Shown here: in pieces, positions 18,387 through 26,458 of the stretch
Position numbering within the stretch: position 1 is the first letter of the stretch
Layout: every line of letters starts with the position of its first letter
Assembly (NCBI GenBank): GCA_044507605.1
Contig: JBIQJI010000016.1
Span: forward strand, 1-64,000
DNA: 64,000 nt
Direction of reading: 5' to 3'
Source of the DNA: Thermopolyspora sp044507605
GTDB lineage: Bacteria > Actinomycetota > Actinomycetes > Streptosporangiales > Streptosporangiaceae
Position numbers and translations under genes: made by a program
Notes under the pieces: generated by a model
Told to the model about the DNA's origin: nothing
Seen by the model: only the letters and a program-made list of their open reading frames with translations
Databases searched by the model: none

Positions 18387-19550
18387 ATGGACGTGAGCGA
18401 GACGTGCCAGAAGCCGTTCGCCCCGGTGGACAGAATGCGGGGGCCCGACGCCGGCGGCATGAGCTTCTGCCTGCTCCTGCTGTGCGCGCCGATCTGGAAC
18501 ATCGCCGACGGCTCCGCCCGTCCGGTGTGGGCGGCGGCACTGGGCCTGGCCGCGACCGCCGCCCTGTACGTCTGGACGGTGCGCCTCGGCCTCCGCGGGC
18601 CCTTCCGGGCCGCCGCGGGGCCGCTGGCCGCCCTGGCCGTGCTGACGAGCCTGCTCGCCGTCCACTTCCAGGACGTCTGGTTCCTGCTTCCGATCCTCAC
18701 CTCCGCCGCCTTCGGCGTCTCCCTACGGCACCGGATCGCCCCGCTGGCGTTCCTCGCCTGGGGCCTGGTCGCCGTCGCACTGTGCTTCGCCGGCCCGAGC
18801 GACGCCGACTCCCCCACCGGCCTCGGCGGCGCGGTGAGCATGTTCTGGGGGGCCTTCACCAGCGCCCTCGTCCCGTGGGTCGTCCTCCGGCTGTTCGAGG
18901 TGATCGCGCTGCTGCGGGAGACCCGGCAGGAACTCGCCCGGTCGGCGGTGGCGGAGGAACGGCTGCGCTTCGCCCGCGACCTGCACGACCTGCTCGGGCA
19001 CACCCTGTCGCTGATCGTCGTCAAGGCCGAGGCGGTGCGCAGGGTGCTGCCCCGCGACACCGCCAAGGCCGCCGACCAGGCCGCCGACATCGAGCGTATC
19101 GGCCGTCAGGCCCTCACCGAGGTCCGCGCCGCCGTCACCGGCTACCGCGGCCGCGGCCTCACCGCGGAGCTCGACTCCGCGCGCACCGCGCTGGCCGACG
19201 CCGGCATCGACGCCACCGTGCGCGCCCGCACGCTCCCTCTCACCCCGACGGCCGACGCCCTGCTCGGCTGGGCCGTACGCGAAGGCGTCACCAACGTGCT
19301 ACGGCACAGCGCGGCCCGGACCTGCCGCATCAGCCTCGACCAGGGCGACGACGGCGTCGTGCTGGAGATCCGCGACGACGGCCGCGGCGCGGCCGCGCCG
19401 GACGATGCGGAAGACCCCGGCGGCACGCCCGGGCACGGGCTGCGAGGGCTGCGCGAACGGCTGGCCGCCGCCGGCGGGCGTCTCGACGCGGCCGGCGTGG
19501 CCTCCGGCGGGTTCCGGCTCGAGGCACGCGTCCCCGTGGACGCGCCGTGA
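18387..19550 (+). CDS. Sensor histidine kinase, DesK/NarL type
   Basis: A 387-residue membrane kinase. Four to five hydrophobic helices (residues about 25-175) form the sensor. The HisKA_3 dimerisation box RFARDLHDLLGHTLSL contains the phospho-acceptor H200. The ATPase domain shows REGVTNVLRHS (N box) and DDGRG, then GHGLRGLRERL. It lacks a large extracellular domain, as in DesK-like sensors of membrane state. The stop overlaps the regulator start (GTGA), and the ABC exporter genes precede it by 21 bp. Confidence 0.93.
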   Translation: MDVSETCQKPFAPVDRMRGPDAGGMSFCLLLLCAPIWNIADGSARPVWAAALGLAATAALYVWTVRLGLRGPFRAAAGPLAALAVLTSLLAVHFQDVWFLLPILTSAAFGVSLRHRIAPLAFLAWGLVAVALCFAGPSDADSPTGLGGAVSMFWGAFTSALVPWVVLRLFEVIALLRETRQELARSAVAEERLRFARDLHDLLGHTLSLIVVKAEAVRRVLPRDTAKAADQAADIERIGRQALTEVRAAVTGYRGRGLTAELDSARTALADAGIDATVRARTLPLTPTADALLGWAVREGVTNVLRHSAARTCRISLDQGDDGVVLEIRDDGRGAAAPDDAEDPGGTPGHGLRGLRERLAAAGGRLDAAGVASGGFRLEARVPVDAP

Positions 19551-20164
19551 GCCCCAAGCCGATCAGGGTGCTGCTCGCCGAAGACCAGGGCATGATGCGC
19601 GGCGCGCTCGCCCTGCTGCTCGACCTGGAGCCCGACATCGAGATCGTCGCCCAGGTCTCCGACGGTGACGCGGTGGTGCCCGCCGCCGTCGAAGCCCGCG
19701 CCGACGTCGCCCTCCTGGACATCGAGATGCCGGGCCGCAGCGGCCTCGACGCCGCCGCCCGCCTGCGCGAGGCGCTGCCCTCGTGCCGGGTGCTCATCCT
19801 CACGACGTTCGGCCGCCCCGGCTACCTGCGCCGCGCCATGGAGGCCGGGGCGTACGGCTTCCTGGTCAAAGACGGACCCGTGGAGGAACTGGCGGCCGCC
19901 ATCCGCCGCGTACTGGCGGGCGAACGGGTCATCGACCCGGCCCTGGCGGCCGCCGCGCTCAGCACCGGATCGAACCCGCTCACCGAGCGCGAGCGCGACG
20001 TGCTGTCCGCCGCCGCCGACGGCTCCACCATCGCCGACGTGGCCGCCCGCCTGCACCTGTCGGAGAGCACGGTGCGCAACTACCTGTCCTCGGCCATCGG
20101 CAAGACCGGCACCCGCAACCGCATCGAGGCCGCCCGCACCGCCCGCCACAACGGCTGGCTGTAG
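19547..20164 (+). CDS. LuxR-family response regulator
   Basis: A 205-residue NarL/FixJ regulator. The receiver domain (1-120) has the acidic pair E12-D13 and the phospho-acceptor D58 in LLDIEMPG, plus T and K switch residues in ILTTF and FLVKDG. The LuxR helix-turn-helix is near 140-200 (LTERERDVLSAAADGSTIAD). GTG 19547 overlaps the kinase stop in GTGA, so the two are coupled. It presumably controls the ABC exporter upstream. Confidence 0.94.
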   Translation: MSPKPIRVLLAEDQGMMRGALALLLDLEPDIEIVAQVSDGDAVVPAAVEARADVALLDIEMPGRSGLDAAARLREALPSCRVLILTTFGRPGYLRRAMEAGAYGFLVKDGPVEELAAAIRRVLAGERVIDPALAAAALSTGSNPLTERERDVLSAAADGSTIADVAARLHLSESTVRNYLSSAIGKTGTRNRIEAARTARHNGWL

Positions 20165-20168
20165 ACGC

Positions 20169-20206
20169 ACGGCCCGTAGCACGCCCCGGGCGGCGGGCCG
20201 GGCCGT
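20169..20206. terminator. Bidirectional terminator hairpin
   Basis: ACGGCCCG (20169-20176) pairs with CGGGCCGT (20199-20206), between the convergent response regulator and XRE genes. Confidence 0.55.
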
Positions 20207-20207
20207 C

Positions 20208-20825
20208 TCAGGCGGTGCCGCCGGGACGGTCCCCCCTCCTCGCCGGACGGGCGCGGACGTGCACCCGCTCGCCCTGCATGCCGAAGATGGTGAGCAGCTC
20301 GACCGGCTCGGCGCCGGCGTCGGCGAAGCCGTGCGGAGTCCTGGTGTCGAACTCGGCCGCCTCCCCCGCCGTCAGGACCAGGTCGTGCTCCCCCAGCACC
20401 AGCCGCAGCCGGCCCGACAGCACATAGAGCCATTCGTACCCCTCGTGCGCCTTCTGCTCCAACGGTCCATCAGAGGGTGCCCGCCCGGCGGGGATGATCT
20501 GCTTGTACGCGCGCAGGCCGCCGAGCTGGCGGGTCAGCGGCACGAAGGTCATGCCGTGCCGCTGGAACGGCCGCGCGTGGACCCGCGGATCGCCCGTGGG
20601 CGGCGCGCCCACCAGCTCGTCCAGCGGCACCTGGTAGGCACGGGCCAGCGGCAACAACAGCTCCAGCGTGGGACGCCGCCGCCCGGCCTCCAGGCGCGAC
20701 AGGGTGCTCAGCGAGATGCCCGTCCGTTCGCTGATCTGGGTCAGCGTGCCGCCCCGCTCCCGCCTCAGCGCCCGCAGCCGCGGGCCCACGGCGTCCAGCA
20801 CGGTCGACAGGTCGTCCTCTGCCAT
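20208..20825 (-). CDS. XRE-family regulator with C-terminal cupin domain
   Basis: A 205-residue protein: an N-terminal XRE helix-turn-helix (LRALRRERGGTLTQISERTG then ISLSTLSRLEAGRRRPT), a linker and a cupin_2 barrel (about 115-200; EGYEWLYVLSGRLRLVLGEH, TPHGFADAG). Regulators of this build sense small molecules. ATG 20825 matches the family start, but its GGAGGG touches the ATG. ATG 20840 is the alternative and overlaps an inverted repeat. It is divergent from a methyltransferase gene that it probably controls. Confidence 0.88.
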   Translation of the reverse strand: MAEDDLSTVLDAVGPRLRALRRERGGTLTQISERTGISLSTLSRLEAGRRRPTLELLLPLARAYQVPLDELVGAPPTGDPRVHARPFQRHGMTFVPLTRQLGGLRAYKQIIPAGRAPSDGPLEQKAHEGYEWLYVLSGRLRLVLGEHDLVLTAGEAAEFDTRTPHGFADAGAEPVELLTIFGMQGERVHVRARPARRGDRPGGTA

Positions 20826-21171
20826 CCCTCCATTTGCCATCTTGGCAAGAAGGTTTGTCAAACGAGCGCAGCAGGACCGACCATCTGCCCAGGAAGGAAC
20901 GACGAGCACACACGTGCGAGGGACCAGATCGGGCACGTCGCGGGCCCCTGCCCCGACACGCTCGGCGCCGGTGCGCCGCCCGCATCAGCCCGGCGACGCA
21001 CCGTGGCGACGGCGGCTCCGGCCAACGCCGGACCCGCCGCCTGGCACCGCCCATGCGGCACCGGGCCGGTGCGGACACCGGGCGACCCGCACCAATCATG
21101 ACAGCACAGCAGCACGACAGCACCCGACGGACGCGCCGCGAGCGCGGCCGCGACGACAGAGAGGACCGCAG
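20826..21171. other. 346-bp divergent control region, XRE-cupin and methyltransferase
   Basis: Holds the inverted repeat at 20834-20848 and a short palindrome GTTTGTCAAAC at 20852-20862, both close to the XRE start. The remainder is G+C-rich with no credible ORF. Confidence 0.4.
20834..20848. promoter_or_regulatory. Inverted repeat TTGCCA-TCT-TGGCAA, candidate XRE operator
   Basis: A perfect 6-3-6 inverted repeat 9 bp upstream of ATG 20825 that overlaps the alternative ATG 20840. The position suits autoregulation. Confidence 0.5.
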
Positions 21172-21828
21172 ATGACCGACCACGCGCACCACACCGTTGA
21201 CGTCTCGGCGCAGGAGCACTGGGACGCGCGGTACTCCGAAAGCGACCGCATGTGGAGCGGCAAGCCCAACACGGTCCTGGTCCGCGAGGTCGCCGGCCTG
21301 CCTCCGGGCACCGCCCTGGACCTGGGCTGCGGCGAAGGCGCCGACGCCATCTGGCTCGCTGGCCGGGGCTGGCGGGTCACCGCCGTCGACGTCTCCGGCG
21401 TCGCCCTGGCCCGGGCGGCGGAGCACGCGGCCGAGGCCGGCGTCTCGGACCGCATCGCCTGGCTGCGGACCGACCTCGCCGAGTCCTTTCCGCAGGGACG
21501 CTTCGACCTGGTCTCCGCCCAGTTCCTGCATTCCTGGCTGGAGCTGCCCCGGGAACGGATCCTGCGGTCGGCCGCCGCGGCCGTCTCCCCCGGGGGGACC
21601 CTGCTCATCGTGGGTCACGCCGGGCCCGCGCCATGGGACCACACCGATCACCCGGCGGCCCACTTCCCCACGCCGCAGGAAGTGCTGGTGTCCCTCGACC
21701 TGGCGGAGGACCAGTGGGAGGTGCTGCTCAGCGAGGAGCACGAGCGCGTCCAGACGGGACCCGACGGCCTGCCGGCCACCCGCGTCGACAACGTGCTCAA
21801 GATCCGCCGTCGCCCGGCCACGCCCTGA
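21172..21828 (+). CDS. Class I SAM-dependent methyltransferase
   Basis: A 218-residue methyltransferase. The SAM-binding motif I is ALDLGCGEGADAIWLA (residues about 44-59), the motif II acid is in VTAVDVSGVAL, and post-motif segments LRTDLAESFPQGRFDLVSAQF follow. The N terminus (EHWDARYSESDRMWSGKPN) is typical of TehB/thiopurine-type enzymes that act on small or toxic molecules. ATG 21172 follows GAGAGGA. It pairs divergently with the XRE-cupin regulator, which suggests induction by its substrate. Confidence 0.9.
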   Translation: MTDHAHHTVDVSAQEHWDARYSESDRMWSGKPNTVLVREVAGLPPGTALDLGCGEGADAIWLAGRGWRVTAVDVSGVALARAAEHAAEAGVSDRIAWLRTDLAESFPQGRFDLVSAQFLHSWLELPRERILRSAAAAVSPGGTLLIVGHAGPAPWDHTDHPAAHFPTPQEVLVSLDLAEDQWEVLLSEEHERVQTGPDGLPATRVDNVLKIRRRPATP

Positions 21829-21928
21829 GCCCGGCCCGCCGTCAAGCTCACCCACCGTGTTCCCGGACCCGGCTCACCCGCCCGGCTCACCGCCACTGCA
21901 CACAGACGTGCTCATGGGTCCGGCGGCT

Positions 21929-21961
21929 CATGGGCCGGCCCGGCTCAAGGGCCGGCCCATG
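21929..21961. terminator. Perfect 13-bp hairpin after the methyltransferase gene
   Basis: CATGGGCCGGCCC (21929-21941) pairs with GGGCCGGCCCATG (21949-21961) across GGCTCAA. Confidence 0.75.
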
Positions 21962-22027
21962 GTCTGGATGCGGCCCCCTGGCGGGACGGCCCGGTTCTGT
22001 CGGAGGGCTCTGGTAGGTGTGTGTCTC

Positions 22028-22432
22028 ATGGGTGTGAGCATCGACGAGTTCCTGACCATGCTGGAAGGGCTGCCCGAGGTCGAGCAGCGCGACGGGGGTG
22101 ACTGGACCTCCCTGCGGGTGGGCGGCAAGGGCTTCGGCTACCTGTGGGAGCGCACCCGCACGGTCGGGCTGAAGGCGACGATCCTGGAGCAGATGTCGCT
22201 GGTGGCCGAGCGCCCGGAGGTGTTCGAGAAGCAGTTCACCGACGGCCGCTTCGGCTGGGTCGTCGTCCATCTCGACAAGATCGAGCCCGACGAGCTGCTG
22301 GAGCTGCTCACCGAGGCCTGGTGCCTCACGGCGCCCCGGCACCTGGTCGAGGCCCACGAGGCCAGCTGGGCGGGCCGGCTGCTGCCCGGCCCCGCGACCG
22401 GGCGAGCGTTCAGCGCAGGTTCTGCCAGGTGA
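22028..22432 (+). CDS. MmcQ/YjbR family protein
   Basis: A 134-residue protein of the MmcQ/YjbR (cyaY-like fold) family. Recognisable segments are VGGKGFGYLWERTRTVGLKA, FTDGRFGWVVVHLDKI and the C-terminal LLTEAWCLTAPRHLV. The family is thought to bind DNA, but its role is not established. ATG 22028 has only a weak AGGTG ribosome site; in-frame GTG 22019 is an alternative. The last 23 bp overlap the convergent lipase gene, so the two 3' ends are sense/antisense to each other. Confidence 0.82.
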   Translation: MGVSIDEFLTMLEGLPEVEQRDGGDWTSLRVGGKGFGYLWERTRTVGLKATILEQMSLVAERPEVFEKQFTDGRFGWVVVHLDKIEPDELLELLTEAWCLTAPRHLVEAHEASWAGRLLPGPATGRAFSAGSAR

Positions 22433-23240
22433 AACCGGCCTTGAAGGTCGTGGCGGCCAGGGCGCGCTGGCCGGCCGCGTTGGGGTGGAAGTAGTCCCAC
22501 TTGCTGATCATCTTCAGGGTGAACGGGAGGCGGAAGACCGCGCCGCCGTCATAGGTGCAGCCCGCGCCGTACCCCCGGCAGGCGGCGGCGAGCTGGTCGT
22601 TGTAGTCCATGATCCGCGCGCGGACCCGTTCGCGGCGGGCCCGGTCGGGCTTGGCCGTGGACGCCGGGTGGGCCAGCATCGCCTGGCACAGGTGGCCGAC
22701 GGTCCAGAACATGCGGGCGAGCAGATCGTCCTTGCCGACGCGCCACAGCCGCATCAGGTCGGGGATGCTCGCCACGAACACCCGCACCGGGGCGCGTGCG
22801 GACGCCAACACGGCCATGGCCTCGTCGATGTTCCGCCGGAACGCCCGCACCGGGGTCATGTCGGCCTCTCCGCCCGCGCACACGTCGTTCGCGCCGATCA
22901 GGATCGTGACGTACGACGCGCCGTGGGCGACGGCCCGGGCCGCCTGCGCGGCGAGCCCTTCGCTGGTGGTGGCCGCCTCGGCGTAGTTGAGGTTGTGACC
23001 TTTGATCACCGGGCTGCGGGCGAGCAGGCGCAGGTACTGGCTGTCGACCGCGGGATCGTCTCCCGTCGACCACGAGCGCGACGTGCAGGAGACGTACCAG
23101 CCGCACGCGTTGAATCCGGAGCTGATGGAGTCGCCCAGTGCGGCCATGACCGGCGGAATCGGCAGTGCGTCGGCCGCACGCGCCGTGCCCGGCGCCAGCG
23201 TGGCCGACATGACGAGAACCGGCATGATCTTCCTGAGCAT
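22410..23240 (-). CDS. Secreted SGNH/GDSL-type esterase or lipase
   Basis: A 276-residue secreted hydrolase. The signal peptide (residues about 1-22) ends near GTARAADA. SGNH blocks: ALGDSISSGF with nucleophile S38, GAND (oxyanion Asn) and the C-terminal DYFHPN with D249 and H252. Cys pairs (CGWYVSC, ACRGYGAGC) suggest three disulfides, as in streptomycete lipases of this fold. ATG 23240 follows GGAGG at good spacing. It converges with the YjbR gene. Confidence 0.9.
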   Translation of the reverse strand: MLRKIMPVLVMSATLAPGTARAADALPIPPVMAALGDSISSGFNACGWYVSCTSRSWSTGDDPAVDSQYLRLLARSPVIKGHNLNYAEAATTSEGLAAQAARAVAHGASYVTILIGANDVCAGGEADMTPVRAFRRNIDEAMAVLASARAPVRVFVASIPDLMRLWRVGKDDLLARMFWTVGHLCQAMLAHPASTAKPDRARRERVRARIMDYNDQLAAACRGYGAGCTYDGGAVFRLPFTLKMISKWDYFHPNAAGQRALAATTFKAGFTWQNLR

Positions 23241-23470
23241 GGGCGCCTCCGGACCTGGTCGTGGTGGGCCGTCCCAAGGTAGGGATCGGCCCATGCATGC
23301 TCTATGGCGTCCGGGGAAGACGTCTGTTCACTGACCAAGTTCTTATTACGTCTTGACATGCTTTTATCACTGTGCGTGACCGACCGGTGGGCCGTCCGCG
23401 CCCGGCTCCCGCGCCCTGTTCGACGCCCCCCGTTTCGAACGTGTTCAGATCGCTGAATAGAGTGGGGCAG

Positions 23471-24700
23471 GTGAGTGTCGCGCTCGGATTGACCCGTCCG
23501 TTATTGGTCCGCACTGTCGCCGTCCCGGACCCGGGAGACCTGCTCGCCCAGCTGCCCCGATCGGCGCCGTACGCGTGGATCCGGCACGGCGAAGGGCTGG
23601 TGGCGTGGGGTGAGGTGGCCAGGGCGGCCGTGCCCCCAGGGCCCGGCCGGTTCGCCTGGGCGCGGCGATGGGCCTCGGCGCTGTTCGGCGAGGCGCACAT
23701 CGACGACGACGTGCGGGTGCCCGGTTCGGGGCCGGTCGCGTTCGGCTCGTTCACCTTCGACGACCGAGCGGCCGGCTCGATCATGGTGGTGCCGCAGGTC
23801 GTGCTCGCCAGGCGCGGCGGCCGTGCCTGGCTCACCACGATCGGCGAGGCCACGCTGCGCCCCGTCACCCCGCGCGTGGCCCCCGGCCCCATCCGGTACG
23901 GCGAGGGCAGCATGTCCCCCGCCGAGTGGCGGCACGTGGTGGCCCGGGCCGTGGCGCGCATCCGGGCCGGGCGGCTGGACAAGGTGGTGCTCGCCCGCGA
24001 CGTCACCGCGACCGCCGACCGCGAGATCGACGTGCGGGTGCTGCTCGACCGGCTCGCCGCCCGCTACCCCGACTGCTACACGTTCTCCTGCGGCGGCCTC
24101 GTCGGCGCCACCCCCGAGCTGCTGGTGCGGCACACCGGCCGCACCATCGAGTCCCTGGTGCTGGCCGGCACCACGTCACGCGGCACCGACCCGGGCGACG
24201 ACCGCGCCAGGGGCCTGGCCCTGTACGGCTCGGCCAAGGACCGCCACGAGCACGCCTGCGCGGTGTCGTCCGTACGCGAGGCCCTCACGCCGCTGTGCTC
24301 GTCGCTGCACGTGCCCGACGACCCCGAGCTGCTGGTGCTGCCCAACGTGCAGCACCTGGCCAGCCCGGTGACCGGCATCCTGTCCGACGGCGCGTCGGTG
24401 CTGGACGTCGTCGCCGCGATGCATCCGACGGCCGCCGTCGGCGGCACCCCCACGGCCACGGCCCTGGAGGTGATCCGCGACCTGGAGGGCATGGATCGGG
24501 GCGGCTACGCCGGACCCGTCGGCTGGATCGACGCGCGCGGCGACGGCGAGTGGGGCATCGCGCTGCGCTGCGCGTCGGTGTCGGGCCGCACGGCCCGCCT
24601 GTTCGCCGGCTGCGGCATCATGGCCGGCTCCGACCCGGCCGCCGAGCTGGCCGAGGCCCACGTCAAGCTGCACGTCATGCGCCACGCCCTGGAGGGCTGA
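23471..24700 (+). CDS. menF: Isochorismate synthase
   Basis: A 409-residue chorismate-binding enzyme converting chorismate to isochorismate, the first step of classical menaquinone synthesis. Diagnostic segments: LDKVVLARDVT, YTFSCGGLVGATPELLVR, SLVLAGTTSRG, KDRHEHACAVSSV, LPNVQHLASPVTG, HPTAAVGGTPT and a C-terminal LFAGCGIMAGSDPAAE. GTG 23471 is the likely start; the longer frame begins in unlikely Pro/Arg-rich sequence. It is far from menD, menB and menE in this window, but together they make most of the pathway. An entC-type siderophore role is the alternative. Confidence 0.88.
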   Translation: MSVALGLTRPLLVRTVAVPDPGDLLAQLPRSAPYAWIRHGEGLVAWGEVARAAVPPGPGRFAWARRWASALFGEAHIDDDVRVPGSGPVAFGSFTFDDRAAGSIMVVPQVVLARRGGRAWLTTIGEATLRPVTPRVAPGPIRYGEGSMSPAEWRHVVARAVARIRAGRLDKVVLARDVTATADREIDVRVLLDRLAARYPDCYTFSCGGLVGATPELLVRHTGRTIESLVLAGTTSRGTDPGDDRARGLALYGSAKDRHEHACAVSSVREALTPLCSSLHVPDDPELLVLPNVQHLASPVTGILSDGASVLDVVAAMHPTAAVGGTPTATALEVIRDLEGMDRGGYAGPVGWIDARGDGEWGIALRCASVSGRTARLFAGCGIMAGSDPAAELAEAHVKLHVMRHALEG

Positions 24701-24714
24701 CCCGCAAGCCGACG

Positions 24715-24730
24715 CCTTTACAAAGTAGAG
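24715..24730 (+). repeat. Recurrent motif copy 4: CCTTTACAAAGTAGAG
   Basis: Same arms as copies 1-2 with the central TTT replaced by AAA. It lies 15 bp after the menF stop and just before the terminator hairpin. Confidence 0.65.
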
Positions 24731-24732
24731 AA

Positions 24733-24756
24733 GGCTCGGGATTTCCACCCCGAGCC
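24733..24756 (+). terminator. menF terminator hairpin
   Basis: GGCTCGGG (24733-24740) pairs with CCCGAGCC (24749-24756) across ATTTCCAC. Confidence 0.65.
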
Positions 24757-24950
24757 TCGACTCCACCCCGAGCCCGTCCGCCGCGGGGTCGGCCGGTGCC
24801 GCCCGGAGAGATCAGGCCTTGCCGCATTCGATCCATAGAGGACAAGTTGTCAGGACATATTAATGACCTATTGCATCTGTGTTCGGTTGTTTTTATCTTG
24901 TGAGGGACATGATCGGATGCCGATCACTCCCCGCCGACCGAGGAGGCGCG

Positions 24951-26261
24951 ATGCGTCCCCTGTCCCGACTAGCGTTCACCACCCTGCTGATCTCACTTGT
25001 CACGGCTCCCGCCGTTCCGGCGGCCCTCGCGCAGGGTGTGCCGTCCGTGCACGCCGTGCTGGAGACCCCCGCCCTGTTCGATGACGAGGCCGGCGGCAAC
25101 GCCAACGGCGATGACCCGGCGATCTGGGTGCACCCCACCCAATCGGCCCGGAGTCTCGTGGTGACCACGGCCAAGGAGGGCGGGCTGAACACCTACTCCC
25201 TGACCGGCTCACTGGTGCAGCACATCGCCGCGCCGCCCGCGCCCGGGCCGGACGACGAGCCCGGCCGCTTCAACAACGTCGACCTGGTGTACGACTTCCA
25301 CGGCCGGGACCTCGCGGTCGTGTCCGACCGGGGCCGTGACACACTCCGCATCTACGCCATCGACCCGGCCAAGGCGGCCGCCGGGCACGACCCGCTGACC
25401 GACGTGACCGACCCGTCGGCGCCGTTCATCTTCAACGACGACCAGGCCGAGATCAACGAGGCCAAGACGGCCTACGGGCTGGCCACCTGGACCGACTCCA
25501 CCGGGGTGTACGCCCTGGTGAGCCGGCGGCACACCACCCGCGTCGGCCTGGTGCGGCTGACGGCCGAGGCCGGTGGCACGGTGGGGTACGAGCCGGTGCG
25601 GACCCTGGACCTGCCGGCGTCGTTCACGCTCCCGGACGGCACGTCGTGGACCCCCTGCGACGAGCCGGGCCGGCTGCCGCAGGTCGAGGGCATGGTCGTC
25701 GACGGCGAGCGCGACGTGCTGTACGCCGCGCAGGAGGACGTGGGCGTGTGGCGGATGCCGGCCGACCTCACCGGCACTCCGGTGCTGATCGACAAGGTCC
25801 GCGAGTACGGCGTGCCCGCCACCTACGACCCCGCCACGGATGAGTGCGTCCCCGGTGCCGACCCGGGCGTGGGCGGTAAGCACCTCACCGCCGACGCCGA
25901 AGGGCTGACGATCTACTACGGCTCGCACGGCAAGGGCTACCTGCTGGTCTCCAGCCAGGGCGACAACACGTTCGCGGTGTACCGCCGCGAAGGCGGCAAC
26001 GAGTACATCGGCGGCTTCCGCGTCGGCCCGGCCAGGGTCGACGGCGTGGAGGTCAGCGACGGCTCCATGGTGCTGAACGTGCCGCTCGGGCACACGTTCC
26101 GGCATGGCCTGTTCGTGGCCCACGACGGCGTGAACACCCCCGACGAGACCGACGCGAACGGCGAGGTCCGGGAGAAGACCGACTTCAAGTTCGTCAAGTG
26201 GGAGGACATCGCCCACCGGCTCCATCTGACCATCGACACCCGCTGGAACCCGCGCGACTGA
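24951..26261 (+). CDS. Secreted beta-propeller phytase
   Basis: A 436-residue secreted 3-phytase that would release phosphate from phytate in a calcium-dependent way. The signal peptide (residues about 1-27) ends AALAQG. Propeller hallmarks: NGDDPAIWVHP, LAVVSDRGRDTLRIYAID, an acidic NDDQAEINEAKTAYGLA, PQVEGMVVDGERDVLYAAQED and ADAEGLTIYYG. ATG 24951 follows GAGGAGG. The upstream 100 bp are unusually AT-rich for this genome and probably hold a regulated promoter, perhaps phosphate-controlled. The phosphatase and transporter operon starts just beyond a terminator on the other strand. Confidence 0.92.
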   Translation: MRPLSRLAFTTLLISLVTAPAVPAALAQGVPSVHAVLETPALFDDEAGGNANGDDPAIWVHPTQSARSLVVTTAKEGGLNTYSLTGSLVQHIAAPPAPGPDDEPGRFNNVDLVYDFHGRDLAVVSDRGRDTLRIYAIDPAKAAAGHDPLTDVTDPSAPFIFNDDQAEINEAKTAYGLATWTDSTGVYALVSRRHTTRVGLVRLTAEAGGTVGYEPVRTLDLPASFTLPDGTSWTPCDEPGRLPQVEGMVVDGERDVLYAAQEDVGVWRMPADLTGTPVLIDKVREYGVPATYDPATDECVPGADPGVGGKHLTADAEGLTIYYGSHGKGYLLVSSQGDNTFAVYRREGGNEYIGGFRVGPARVDGVEVSDGSMVLNVPLGHTFRHGLFVAHDGVNTPDETDANGEVREKTDFKFVKWEDIAHRLHLTIDTRWNPRD

Positions 26262-26275
26262 CCGTCCGCCGAACC

Positions 26276-26318
26276 GGCTCCGGCCGCGTGAAGGTCGTCC
26301 CTTCGCGCGGCCGGAGCC
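26276..26318. terminator. 13-bp hairpin after the phytase gene
   Basis: GGCTCCGGCCGCG (26276-26288) pairs with CGCGGCCGGAGCC (26306-26318), 17-nt loop. Confidence 0.7.
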
Positions 26319-26400
26319 CATGTCACGGGGAGGGGGCCGGGGCGGGCCCCGGCCGGTGCCGGCGACGCGGGGAGGCACCGGGCGTCGGCGCGGCCCGGCC

Positions 26401-26458
26401 TGACCCGTCAGACCTTGTACATGACCCGTCAGACCCCGTGCATGACCCCGTCAGACAG
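26401..26458. repeat. 21-bp tandem repeat, about 2.7 units
   Basis: Unit TGACCCGTCAGACC plus a variable 7-mer (TTGTACA, CCGTGCA), repeated and ending within the stop region of the Cof-type phosphatase gene (26451-26453). Confidence 0.6.

Noticed and set aside
24841..24851. GACAAGTTGTC palindrome upstream of phytase as a PhoP box
   Set aside because: It is not the 11-bp direct-repeat form of actinobacterial PHO boxes; evidence too weak to list.
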